From positions 1 through 64,000 of the forward strand of contig JAZUJE010000017.1 of the NCBI GenBank assembly GCA_045642565.1: DNA of 64,000 nucleotides, written 5' to 3'. Below the pieces are notes generated by a model that saw only the letters and a program-made list of their open reading frames with translations, did no database searches and was not told where the DNA came from. Of this stretch, positions 51,280 to 59,222 are shown in pieces. The translations under genes and the position numbers were made by a program. Source of the stretch: UBA1764 sp045642565 (GTDB lineage: Bacteria; Bacillota; Clostridia; Peptostreptococcales; Anaerovoracaceae). Positions within the stretch are counted from its first letter, which is position 1; every line of letters begins with the position of its first letter.

Positions 51280-51931
51280 CATCTTCCTCCAACTCGCTGA
51301 AATTAACATCTGATAAGTCTAAATCATCAAGATCTTCGCTATCATAACTTAAGTCTTTCTTAAATTTTGCAGCCTTTTCTTTTGCAATTTCTAAAGCGTC
51401 CTTACCCTTATCCTTAGCAAAATCCCAAGCCTGTTTTCCTTTTTCTTTTGCAATATCAATTACATCAGAGCCTTTGTCCTTTACTTCATCAAGAACAACC
51501 CCGCCCTTTTCTTTTGCAATTTCAAATGCTTCATTAGCTTTTGAAGATACATCTATTATATCTCCATTTTCTTTTATAATTTCAATTGAGCATTTTGTTC
51601 CTAACGCTGCAATAGTTCCGGCAACACTTGCCCATGGGAACAACACAGTCCCTATGATTCCGATATTAACAGGGAGATTAATTATAATTTCATTATCTCT
51701 CTTAATAACGACCTTGCTAACATTACCTTTTTTAATAGCATCTTTTATTACATCAATTGCAGCCGCAGCCTTTGATGTTGTAGCCTTGCCACTTTCATCG
51801 ATATTATCTTCAATAAAGATAATAGCATCTACAACATTACCTTCAGTTTGTTCAAGAGCTTCTTTAGCTTCTCTGTAGCTAACACCAGTTCTGTCTTTAA
51901 CTAATTCAATCTTCTCAAGTGTAATCTCCAT
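51272..51931 (-). CDS. DUF4342-like protein with UBA-type N-terminus and 11-residue repeats
   Basis: A 219-residue protein. Residues ~1-45 form a UBA/EF-Ts-type helical domain (LVKDRTGVSYREAKEALEQTEGNVVDA). Residues ~60-125 match the DUF4342 pattern with a hydrophobic loop (NLPVNIGIIGTVLFPWASVAGTIAALG) that may insert in or touch the membrane. Residues 135-189 are five 11-residue repeats, and the tail (195-219) is strongly acidic. Found here between recO and glyS with AGGAG before the ATG. Function unknown. Confidence 0.78.
   Translation of the reverse strand: MEITLEKIELVKDRTGVSYREAKEALEQTEGNVVDAIIFIEDNIDESGKATTSKAAAAIDVIKDAIKKGNVSKVVIKRDNEIIINLPVNIGIIGTVLFPWASVAGTIAALGTKCSIEIIKENGDIIDVSSKANEAFEIAKEKGGVVLDEVKDKGSDVIDIAKEKGKQAWDFAKDKGKDALEIAKEKAAKFKKDLSYDSEDLDDLDLSDVNFSELEEDDE
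51365..51529 (-). repeat. Five in-frame 11-residue repeats (LEA-like)
   Basis: Residues 135-189 of the DUF4342-like protein divide exactly into five 11-mers: AFEIAKEKGGV, VLDEVKDKGSD, VIDIAKEKGKQ, AWDFAKDKGKD, ALEIAKEKAAK. The consensus is two hydrophobic positions, then K-E/D-K-G, the amphipathic pattern of LEA-type 11-mer helices. Confidence 0.85.
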
Positions 51932-51944
51932 AATAGTCTCCTCT

Positions 51945-52583
51945 CTATATAATTAGCCTTTCACTTTTTAAATTTTCTATGCCTAAATATGTTGAAAAAT
52001 ATTCTTTTAAAACTTTACGAATTTTTTCTTCCGTATCAGGCTTTAATGCTAAAGTCTCAAGCTCCAAAAGCTTATGATTTTCAATATACTTTAACGTTTC
52101 TATTATATCAGTATTAAGCTTATTTTTCAAACCCTCGCTGGCCGTCAAACCTTGAGCCATTAGCAATTTTAGTTGAAACCCAATCACTAAAGTATTGTAC
52201 GCTTTTTTCCTTTTTTCCATCATTTCCAGAAAATCAAGAAGAACCATAAATAGCTTTGTTTGAGCTTGTTCATCCATTAGTGACTTATCAGTTAATTCCA
52301 ACACATAGCTTGCTGCCATATATTTATCTATATCTTCACCTATGCCGTAGTAACTTTTTAGCGTTTCGGCGCCTTGGATATTATAAACATCTCTTCCTTT
52401 AAACAATTCATACTTTCCGTATGTAAAAGGTCTTAACGCCAAAGCTGTTTTACTTTTACCAGCTTCGGATATTGATGAACCGCAAGAAATCTTACCATAA
52501 TTTTTCGTAAAAATAGTAATCATCCTTCGTGAATTAACAGTCTTAATTTGTCTTAATATGATTCCTTCGGTTTGAATATACAT
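51945..52583 (-). CDS. recO: DNA repair protein RecO
   Basis: A 212-residue RecO, slightly short for the family (~240). The N-terminal OB fold starts TEGIILRQIKTVNSRRMITIFTKNYGKI and includes KGRDVYNIQGAETLKSYYGI. The C-terminal helical part lacks the four-cysteine zinc site present in some RecOs, an allowed variant. It helps load RecA on SSB-coated DNA. Overlaps era by one base (TGATG), in the common era-recO-glyS order. Confidence 0.92.
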   Translation of the reverse strand: MYIQTEGIILRQIKTVNSRRMITIFTKNYGKISCGSSISEAGKSKTALALRPFTYGKYELFKGRDVYNIQGAETLKSYYGIGEDIDKYMAASYVLELTDKSLMDEQAQTKLFMVLLDFLEMMEKRKKAYNTLVIGFQLKLLMAQGLTASEGLKNKLNTDIIETLKYIENHKLLELETLALKPDTEEKIRKVLKEYFSTYLGIENLKSERLII

Positions 52584-53473
52584 CAGTTTCCCTCTCTATA
52601 TCCAAAATTGCTTATGGCAATTTCGCTGTCACGCCAACCTTCTTTAACCTTAACAAAAGTCTCAAGATATACCTTTGTACCTACAAGGGCTTCAATTTCT
52701 TCTCGAGCGCTTTTACCAATACCTTTTATTTTTTTACCGCCCTTACCTATTATGATGGCTTTGTGCGATTGTTTTTCGCAATAAATGCAAGCATTGATTC
52801 TTGTTAGATTATTTAATTCCTCATATTGTTCGATTTCTACTGCCACTCCATGAGGAACTTCTTCATCTAAATAAATTAATAACTTTTCTCTGATAATTTC
52901 CGAAACCAAAAATCTCATTGGATTGTCCGTAATCATATCATCAGGGAAAAATTGAGGGCCTTCTTTAAGATATTTTTTGAGCTTTGAAATAATAATGTCT
53001 GTATTCTTTGCCTCTAATGCATTAGTGCCAATAATCTCTTTAAATATGCCAAGCTCTTCATAACTTTTATAAATTGTCTCATAAACATCCGGATCAATTT
53101 TATCAATCTTATTTATGATTAAAAACTTTGGTGTATCGACAGATTTAAGCTTTTCCAAGATAAAGCTGTCACCTCCGGCACGCTCCTGCATAGGAGAATC
53201 AATTAAAAATAAAATTACATCAGCCTCTTTTAAACAGTTTAATGCACTATCTGTCATATAAGAACCAAGTTTGTTCTTTGGCTTGTGTATTCCCGGAGTA
53301 TCGATGAAAACTATCTGGCATTCACCAGGTTCAGTATATATACCTCTGATTGTATTTCTTGTTGTTTGAGCTTTATTTGTAGCAATCGCAATCTTTTCCC
53401 CAAGCATTGCATTCATTAATGTTGATTTCCCAACATTAGGTCTTCCTACAATTCCAATAAAACCAGTCTTCAT
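52583..53473 (-). CDS. era: GTPase Era
   Basis: A 296-residue Era GTPase for 16S rRNA maturation. G1 is GRPNVGKSTLMNAM, G3 DTPGIHKPKNKLG, G4 NKID, and the C-terminal KH domain has KAIIIGKGGKKIKGIGKSAREEIE. Overlaps the ybeY-cdd gene by 4 bases (ATGA), consistent with joint action of Era and YbeY on 16S rRNA. Confidence 0.97.
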   Translation of the reverse strand: MKTGFIGIVGRPNVGKSTLMNAMLGEKIAIATNKAQTTRNTIRGIYTEPGECQIVFIDTPGIHKPKNKLGSYMTDSALNCLKEADVILFLIDSPMQERAGGDSFILEKLKSVDTPKFLIINKIDKIDPDVYETIYKSYEELGIFKEIIGTNALEAKNTDIIISKLKKYLKEGPQFFPDDMITDNPMRFLVSEIIREKLLIYLDEEVPHGVAVEIEQYEELNNLTRINACIYCEKQSHKAIIIGKGGKKIKGIGKSAREEIEALVGTKVYLETFVKVKEGWRDSEIAISNFGYREGN

Positions 53474-54231
53474 TTCTTAAGTCTAAATCCTTCCGGCAAC
53501 AATTCTTTTAAGCTCTTAATTTGTCCTTTACAAATGACCTTAAGATTTGGATTAAATTCGTACATAAACTGTCTGCATATTCCGCAAGGCCATTCTGTAA
53601 CGGCAATAGCAACAAAATCTTTATGTCCTTCAGAAATAGCTTTAGTCATTGCAGTGCGTTCAGCACATATAGTTGCTCCAAGACTTGAATTTTCAATATT
53701 GCAGCCCTTAAAAACCGATCCATCCTTGCAAAGCAAAGCAGCCCCAACTTTAAAGTGTGAAAATGGAGCATAAGCGAATTTCGAAGCTTCCTTTGCTTGC
53801 TTTGGAAGATTATACATGGCAATAATCTTTTCTTCTTTTGCACGCATCACTTTTTTATCAGCTGCTTTAATATGATCATAACCAAGTAAATGAAGGACAG
53901 AATGCGTGAATAAGTACATTGACTCTCTTTCTTCGCTATGCCCTAATTCTTTTGCCTGTTCTTTTACCTTGTCCATGCAAATAACCACATCTCCAAGTTC
54001 AAGCTCGGGAACTTTAGGGAATTTACCTTCATACATCGGAAATGATAGTACATCTGTTACCTTGTCAACATTCCTGAATTCTTTATTAAGTTTCTTAATC
54101 TGTGCTTTTGTTACAAACGAAACTGAAATAGAAATCTTGTCTGAATCTAAACCCTCCTCTTTTGCACAAAGAGTAGCGATTTCATACATATCCTTTTCAG
54201 CTTTTGTTTTTTCATTAAAATAAATCTTCAT
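53470..54231 (-). CDS. Fusion of endoribonuclease YbeY and cytidine deaminase
   Basis: A 253-residue two-domain protein. Residues 1-~140 are YbeY, the 16S rRNA 3'-end maturation RNase; zinc ligands H110, H114 and H120 lie in HSVLHLLGYDH. Residues ~143-253 are a cytidine deaminase: FAYAPFSHFKVGAALL, catalytic CAE at 189-191, and PCGICRQ with C216 and C219. The loop before PCGIC is several residues shorter than usual. The join occupies the place where dgkA often separates ybeY and cdd in Clostridia. Both active sites look intact. Confidence 0.92.
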   Translation of the reverse strand: MKIYFNEKTKAEKDMYEIATLCAKEEGLDSDKISISVSFVTKAQIKKLNKEFRNVDKVTDVLSFPMYEGKFPKVPELELGDVVICMDKVKEQAKELGHSEERESMYLFTHSVLHLLGYDHIKAADKKVMRAKEEKIIAMYNLPKQAKEASKFAYAPFSHFKVGAALLCKDGSVFKGCNIENSSLGATICAERTAMTKAISEGHKDFVAIAVTEWPCGICRQFMYEFNPNLKVICKGQIKSLKELLPEGFRLKK

Positions 54232-55190
54232 TATCTTTCTTCGAATCTTTCTGCAAATTTATCATATGCATTTACAATTTTTCTAACTAAAGGATGTCTA
54301 ACTACATCAGTGTCCTTTAAGTGACAAAATGCTATTCCTTCAACATTTTTAAGAACATGCATTGCATCAGTAAGACCACTTGCTTTTCCTGTAGGCAAGT
54401 CGACTTGGGTAATATCTCCGGTAATTATCATTTTAGATCCAAAGCCCATACGCGTTAAAAACATCTTCATTTGTTCTTTAGTAGCATTTTGTGCTTCATC
54501 TAAAATGATGAATGAATTATCTAAAGTTCTTCCACGCATATATGCCAAAGGAACGACCTCAATAATCTCTTTTTCTTTTAACCTTAATGCCGCATCTCTA
54601 CCAAGCATTTCATACAAAGCATCGTATAATGGCCTTAGATATGGATCAACTTTTTCTTGTAAGTCTCCAGGTAAAAATCCCAGTCTTTCTCCCGCTTCAA
54701 CAGCAGGCCTTGCAAGTATTAGTTTTTCAACTTCTTTATTCTTTAAAGAATTGATTGCCATAGCAACTGCTAAATAGGTCTTTCCGGTACCTGCCGGGCC
54801 TACGCCAAAACAAACATCATGCTTTCTTATGGCCTCTACGTAATCTTTTTGACCAAGAGTCTTGGCTTTTATTGGCTTTCCTCTATGAGTAAAGCACACT
54901 ACGTCAGATGCAATATTACTTTTTGTATAAGAAATTCCGTCTTGTGACAGTGATAAAATATAATTTATCTTTTGTTCATCTAACACTTGGCCCTGATCTA
55001 CAACAGCAAAGAATTCATTAATTACGCTTACTGCGCGATCCACTTCTTCGCCTTTAACAGTTATTTCATCACCACGATACATTATTTCAACATTGCAGTC
55101 TTTTTCTATAGCCTTCAAATTAGCGTCCATTGTCCCGAAAACCTGTGATGGTTCGGCTATGCTTTGAGGACTAAATTTCAGTTCGTTCAT
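54231..55190 (-). CDS. phoH: PhoH family ATPase
   Basis: A 319-residue PhoH/YbeZ protein: an N-terminal KH-like region (about 20-75) and a P-loop ATPase core with GPAGTGKTYLAVAMA, LTRPAVEAGERLGFLPGD-like motif (here ILARPAVEAGERLGFLPG), FIILDEAQNATKEQMKMFL and GDITQVDLP. It is the usual partner of YbeY in RNA handling. First gene of the operon with AGGAGG before the ATG; coupled by TAATG to ybeY-cdd. Confidence 0.95.
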   Translation of the reverse strand: MNELKFSPQSIAEPSQVFGTMDANLKAIEKDCNVEIMYRGDEITVKGEEVDRAVSVINEFFAVVDQGQVLDEQKINYILSLSQDGISYTKSNIASDVVCFTHRGKPIKAKTLGQKDYVEAIRKHDVCFGVGPAGTGKTYLAVAMAINSLKNKEVEKLILARPAVEAGERLGFLPGDLQEKVDPYLRPLYDALYEMLGRDAALRLKEKEIIEVVPLAYMRGRTLDNSFIILDEAQNATKEQMKMFLTRMGFGSKMIITGDITQVDLPTGKASGLTDAMHVLKNVEGIAFCHLKDTDVVRHPLVRKIVNAYDKFAERFEER

Positions 55191-55251
55191 TAAACCTCCT
55201 AAAGTGCATAAACTAACACTTTATTATACACTTTTTTTGTGTATTAAAAAA

Positions 55252-55276
55252 GCCTGAAAGCATTACACTTTCAGGC
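55252..55276 (-). terminator. Terminator of the mtaB-HIT operon
   Basis: Nine-base stem GCCTGAAAG/CTTTCAGGC with a 7-nt loop; on the minus strand TTTTTTAAT follows. It lies 10 bases past the HIT gene stop. Confidence 0.87.
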
Positions 55277-55286
55277 AAAATAGGCT

Positions 55287-55628
55287 CTAACCTGGTGGCC
55301 AAGACATCTTTCTCTTTCCTAGTACATGGAAATGCAAATGCTGCACAGTTTGATCTCCGTCCTCGCCACAATTAATAGCCACCCTGTATCCGTTTGTAAT
55401 ACCCTGGGCTTTAGCTATATCTTTAATTTTCAGCAAAATATGAGCTAAAACCTCAGCATCTTCAGCTTGCGTCATATCCAATGAAGCAATATGCTTCTTC
55501 GGAACAACCAAGAAATGTATCGGAGCCTGAGGATTTACATCATTAAAGGCATAGATTAAATCATCTTCATAAACCTTTGTTGATGGGATTTCGCCGGAAA
55601 TAATTTTACAAAATAAGCAATCGTCCAT
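55287..55628 (-). CDS. HIT-family (HinT-like) nucleotide-binding hydrolase
   Basis: A 113-residue single HIT domain. DCLFCKIISGEIPS and the C-terminal histidine triad QHLHFHVLG (HxHxH) define HinT-type purine nucleoside phosphoramidases. ATG coupled by TAATG to the mtaB stop, with AAAGGAG inside the end of mtaB. Confidence 0.95.
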   Translation of the reverse strand: MDDCLFCKIISGEIPSTKVYEDDLIYAFNDVNPQAPIHFLVVPKKHIASLDMTQAEDAEVLAHILLKIKDIAKAQGITNGYRVAINCGEDGDQTVQHLHFHVLGKRKMSWPPG

Positions 55629-56866
55629 TATTTCTCCTTTCCTAAAACGCCATCTTTATATATGTCGGTCACAATTATATCAATGAATGTATTTATTATA
55701 TCATTTTTAGCTGATTTAAAGTATACATCGGTGTAATTTGAAGCATGCCCATGGTAATAACCATCAAGTTCGCGTTCAACTAAAACCCTTTGGACCGTTC
55801 CAATCATCTCTTTCCTGAATGAGAACGAGGCAACTTCACCGGCAGCAATCAATTTCTTATTGCGTTCTTTCTTTTCTGCCGGAGGAATTTGATTTTCCAT
55901 TAATGCAGCTTTCGTAAAAAGTCGCTTTGAATACGGAAAAGCATGAACATGCAAGAACTTTGCTTTGGATATCAAACTAATGCTTGCCTGTAAATCATCT
56001 TCCGTTTCTCCGGGGAATCCGGCAATTATATCCGTCGTAATACCAAATAATGGGTCGTAATCACGGCAAACATTAACAATATTTAGATATTCTGCAGATG
56101 TATAATGCCGGTTCATTGCAGCTATAATGCTGTCACTTCCACTTTGAGCAGATAAATGGAAGTGATGACAAAGCTTATCATATTTTAATAAGGATTTAAC
56201 ATACTCAGCGTCAACCACGGTAGGTTCTAAGGAACCAAATCTTATTCTGAAATCACCTTCAATGTTGTTTAAGGCCCTGATTACAGTTTCAACACCGCCT
56301 TCATAAAGAGCTGTATTTATTCCGGTCAAAACTATTTCTTTATAGCCCGCTGAAATTAAGTCTTTTGCTTCACTAATTATGTCAGAAATAGGCTTTGAAC
56401 TTATTTTGTTTCTTGCATAAGGAATTACACAATACGAACAAAACCTGTTACATCCGGTTTGTATTTGTATCATTGCCCTTGTACGCGATTCAGGATCAAA
56501 GGCTAATATTCGGCAATCCGGAGTTCTTTCTATCCCAAGCAATTCAAATACCTTCTCCTTATCGTTGGTACCAAGAATATAATCAATTTCAGGCATATTT
56601 TCGAGCTCTGCCCTGTTAGTTTCAGGATAACAACCCATAACAATAAGCTTAGCATTTGGATTTTGTTTTTTCATCCGTCTAATATATTGACGAGATTTTC
56701 TATCGGCAAGTCTTGTCACGGTACAAGTATTTACTATGTACACATCAGCTATTTCATTTTCTGATACAACAAACCATGCTGCAGCTTTAAATTCTTCTGC
56801 AAGCTTATAACTTTCATATTGATTTACCCTGCATCCAAGTGTATAGAATGCGACTTTTTTATTCAT
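55628..56866 (-). CDS. mtaB: tRNA methylthiotransferase MtaB-like
   Basis: A 412-residue radical-SAM methylthiotransferase that makes ms2t6A37 in tRNA. N-terminal UPF0004 cysteines occur in YTLGCRVNQYES, NTCTVTRLADRKSR and VMGCYPE. The radical-SAM triad is CNRFCSYCVIP, and GFPGETEDD and a C-terminal TRAM-like region follow. The start at 56866 (MNKKVAF) is preferred to the frame's first codon at 56881, which lies inside the -10 region. No Shine-Dalgarno sequence, but TATAAT lies 6 bases upstream. Confidence 0.94.
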   Translation of the reverse strand: MNKKVAFYTLGCRVNQYESYKLAEEFKAAAWFVVSENEIADVYIVNTCTVTRLADRKSRQYIRRMKKQNPNAKLIVMGCYPETNRAELENMPEIDYILGTNDKEKVFELLGIERTPDCRILAFDPESRTRAMIQIQTGCNRFCSYCVIPYARNKISSKPISDIISEAKDLISAGYKEIVLTGINTALYEGGVETVIRALNNIEGDFRIRFGSLEPTVVDAEYVKSLLKYDKLCHHFHLSAQSGSDSIIAAMNRHYTSAEYLNIVNVCRDYDPLFGITTDIIAGFPGETEDDLQASISLISKAKFLHVHAFPYSKRLFTKAALMENQIPPAEKKERNKKLIAAGEVASFSFRKEMIGTVQRVLVERELDGYYHGHASNYTDVYFKSAKNDIINTFIDIIVTDIYKDGVLGKEK

Positions 56867-56872
56867 ACCTAA

Positions 56873-56878
56873 ATTATA
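56873..56878 (-). promoter_or_regulatory. -10 box of a leaderless-type mtaB promoter
   Basis: TATAAT exactly 6 bases before the mtaB ATG, predicting initiation at the start codon. The -35 region is weak. The divergent rpsU gene shares this intergenic region. Confidence 0.55.
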
Positions 56879-56976
56879 CAAAAAATCTCTTGAATATAAA
56901 AGAAATAACGATTATAATTATTGCTGTTATAGATGAATTGCCAACGGCATTCACGAAGTAAGGAGGTGAAACCAGA

Positions 56977-57159
56977 ATGGCACAGATAATCGTTAAAGAA
57001 GGCGAAAATCTTGAAAATGCTCTTAAGAGATTCAAGCGTTCTTGTGCTAGAGATGGCGTCATGGCCGAGCTCAGAAAAAGAGAATGCTACGAAAAGCCAA
57101 GCGTAAGACGCAAGAAAAAGTCTGAAGCTGCTCGTAAGAAGGCTACAAAGAGATATTAA
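56977..57159 (+). CDS. rpsU: 30S ribosomal protein S21
   Basis: A 60-residue basic protein. It begins AQIIVKEGENLENALKRFKR, continues FKRSCARDGVMAELRKRECYEKPSVRRKKKSEAA in the bS21 pattern and has a lysine/arginine-rich tail. A full AAGGAGGTGA lies 8 bases before the ATG, and TATAAT at about 56913 gives a ~55-base leader. It points opposite to the flanking mtaB and prmA genes, which is unusual for its place beside mtaB. Confidence 0.97.
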   Translation: MAQIIVKEGENLENALKRFKRSCARDGVMAELRKRECYEKPSVRRKKKSEAARKKATKRY

Positions 57160-57170
57160 TCGCAAAAGAA

Positions 57171-57193
57171 AATCGAAGGCTAAGCCTTCGATT
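57171..57193. terminator. Bidirectional terminator between rpsU and prmA
   Basis: Ten-base stem AATCGAAGGC/GCCTTCGATT with a 3-nt loop and T-runs on both strands, shared by convergent rpsU and prmA. Confidence 0.88.
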
Positions 57194-57195
57194 TT

Positions 57196-58074
57196 TTATT
57201 TGCAATATTGTGCAGCAATTGCGCACCACCCATTTTCGTGAATCACTTCAAGTATAGTGAAGCCCGCATTTATAACCGCCTGTTTAACAATATTTTCTTG
57301 TTCATCTAATACCCCGCTGGTTATATAATAAGCCTCGGATTTACAGTGTTTTGCCACATCGTTTGATAACATAATCACTAAATCTGCAAGTAAATTTGCT
57401 ACCACAATATTTGCTTTATAATTTAAGCCTTTAGTCAAATCGCCTTCTCTGACATCCAAAATGTTACGACAATTATTCAATTCAGCATTTCGCTTTGTCA
57501 TCTCCACTGCATCTGCATCCAAATCAACCGCTAAAACATTTGAAGCCCCAAATTTTGCAGCTACAATTGACAATATTCCTGTACCGCAACCCACATCCAG
57601 CACACTGTCATTTGGCTCAACATATTTTTCAACTAATCTTGCGCACATTGCCGTAGTTGGATGTGTTCCGGTACCAAATGCCATTCCAGGATCTATTTCA
57701 ATTACAGTTTCATCACTATTTGGCTCATATTCTCGCCACAATGGTTTAACAACTATCTTCTCACTAATCTTGGATGGTATAAAAAACTCTTCCCACTTGT
57801 GAAGCCAATCTTGATCATCAACAATTGCAGTGCTGATGTCATACTTCTTCATAAATTCTGGTATAACGTATGCTACATCTCGATACATGCTGACACATGA
57901 TCCCTTGTTTAAATTACTTAAAACATCCGGATTAATTTCATTATCCATATCTAAATATTTAGAATCACGCGGATCACTAATGGCAATATCTGTGATATCA
58001 TTAAACGCCAAAAGCTCGACAAGAGAGTCGAGCTTTTCAGGCGAAGTAAATATTTTAATTTCTTTATACTGCAT
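57196..58074 (-). CDS. prmA: Ribosomal protein L11 methyltransferase
   Basis: A 292-residue PrmA that methylates L11. The N-terminal substrate-recognition domain (1-~95) precedes the SAM domain with EIDPGMAFGTGTHPTT, the DVGCGTGILSIVAAKFGA motif and VVANLLADLVI. Last gene of hrcA-grpE-dnaK-dnaJ-prmA, coupled to dnaJ by TAATG. An rsmE gene that usually follows is absent here. Confidence 0.96.
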   Translation of the reverse strand: MQYKEIKIFTSPEKLDSLVELLAFNDITDIAISDPRDSKYLDMDNEINPDVLSNLNKGSCVSMYRDVAYVIPEFMKKYDISTAIVDDQDWLHKWEEFFIPSKISEKIVVKPLWREYEPNSDETVIEIDPGMAFGTGTHPTTAMCARLVEKYVEPNDSVLDVGCGTGILSIVAAKFGASNVLAVDLDADAVEMTKRNAELNNCRNILDVREGDLTKGLNYKANIVVANLLADLVIMLSNDVAKHCKSEAYYITSGVLDEQENIVKQAVINAGFTILEVIHENGWCAIAAQYCK

Positions 58075-59222
58075 TAACTAAACAAATCCTTTAATGTATC
58101 AGAAAAACGTTTTCTGCGGCTATATCCCTCAAGTGTTTTGGTTTCACCAAATTGCTTAATCAAAGTTTTTTGTTCTGAATTAAGCTTTGTCGGAACTTCA
58201 AGGCTAACCTTAACATATAAATCTCCAGGTCTGCCGGAGCGAACATTTTTAACGCCTTTTCCTTTTACTCTTAATACCGTACCTGGTTGTGTTCCGGCAG
58301 GAACTTTACACGAAAGCTTTTCAGAAAGTCCCGGAACAGTAATTTCATCTCCCAAAGCAGCCTGAGTAAATGTAATTGGAACTTCAATCCAAAGGTCATC
58401 GCCTCGTCTGTCAAAAATATTCGAGTTCATTACATTCAGCACAATGTATAAATCGCCTACGGCCCCACCATTACTTCCTGGTTGACCCTGACCACGAATT
58501 GGAATAACAGAATCGCTATCTACACCGGCAGGAATATCAACTGTAATATTAACTGTCTTACGCACTTTGCCAGATCCATTGCAGCAAGAACATGGTTTTT
58601 CAATAATTGTGCCACTGCCGCCACAACGAGAACAAGTTCTCGTGCTTTGAAATGTACCAAACGGAGTCTGTTGATTAGAAACAACACTACCGCGGCCACC
58701 ACAATCAGGACAGGTCTTTTTTCCCGCGCCTTTAGCCGCTCCGGAACCATTACACTCGTCACATACGACATCCTTAGTCAATCTTATTTCTTTTTTGCAA
58801 CCAAAAACTGCATCCTCAAAAGAAATATTCATGGACTTTTGAATATCTGCGCCACGTCGCGGACCGGTACGTCTTGATGATCCACCACCAAAACCTCCAA
58901 AGCCTCCGCCAAACATATTAAATATGTCATCAAAGCCAAAGCCTTCGCCACCAAAGCCCCCAAATCCACCGCCATTAAATCCAGCATTCGGGTCTATTCC
59001 GGCAAATCCGAAACGGTCATATTTTTCTTTTTTATCTGGATCTGAAAGCACAGAATATGCTTCATTTACTTCTTTAAACTTTTCTTCAGCAGCTTTATCA
59101 CCAGGATTTCTATCTGGATGATATTTCATTGCCATCTTTCGAAAAGCAGATTTAATTTCGGTATCTGAAGCACCCTTTTCTATACCTAAGACCTCGTAAT
59201 AATCTCGCTTATCTTCTGCCAT
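58074..59222 (-). CDS. dnaJ: Chaperone DnaJ
   Basis: A 382-residue type I Hsp40. The J domain (about 5-70) has YHPDRNPGDK; a long Gly/Phe-rich linker (80-120) follows; four CxxCxG zinc repeats occur (CDECNGSG, CPDCGGRG, CSRCGGSG, CSCCNGSG); then the two substrate-binding beta domains. Works with DnaK and GrpE. Overlaps dnaK and prmA by single bases. Confidence 0.98.
   Translation of the reverse strand: MAEDKRDYYEVLGIEKGASDTEIKSAFRKMAMKYHPDRNPGDKAAEEKFKEVNEAYSVLSDPDKKEKYDRFGFAGIDPNAGFNGGGFGGFGGEGFGFDDIFNMFGGGFGGFGGGSSRRTGPRRGADIQKSMNISFEDAVFGCKKEIRLTKDVVCDECNGSGAAKGAGKKTCPDCGGRGSVVSNQQTPFGTFQSTRTCSRCGGSGTIIEKPCSCCNGSGKVRKTVNITVDIPAGVDSDSVIPIRGQGQPGSNGGAVGDLYIVLNVMNSNIFDRRGDDLWIEVPITFTQAALGDEITVPGLSEKLSCKVPAGTQPGTVLRVKGKGVKNVRSGRPGDLYVKVSLEVPTKLNSEQKTLIKQFGETKTLEGYSRRKRFSDTLKDLFS

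Noticed and set aside
51280..51940. T-box upstream of glyS
   Set aside because: glyS directly overlaps an upstream coding gene; there is no leader and no T-box motif or terminator.
53570..53620. Frameshift in the cytidine deaminase part
   Set aside because: The loop is short but the frame is intact on both sides of PCGICRQ and the C-terminus ends normally.
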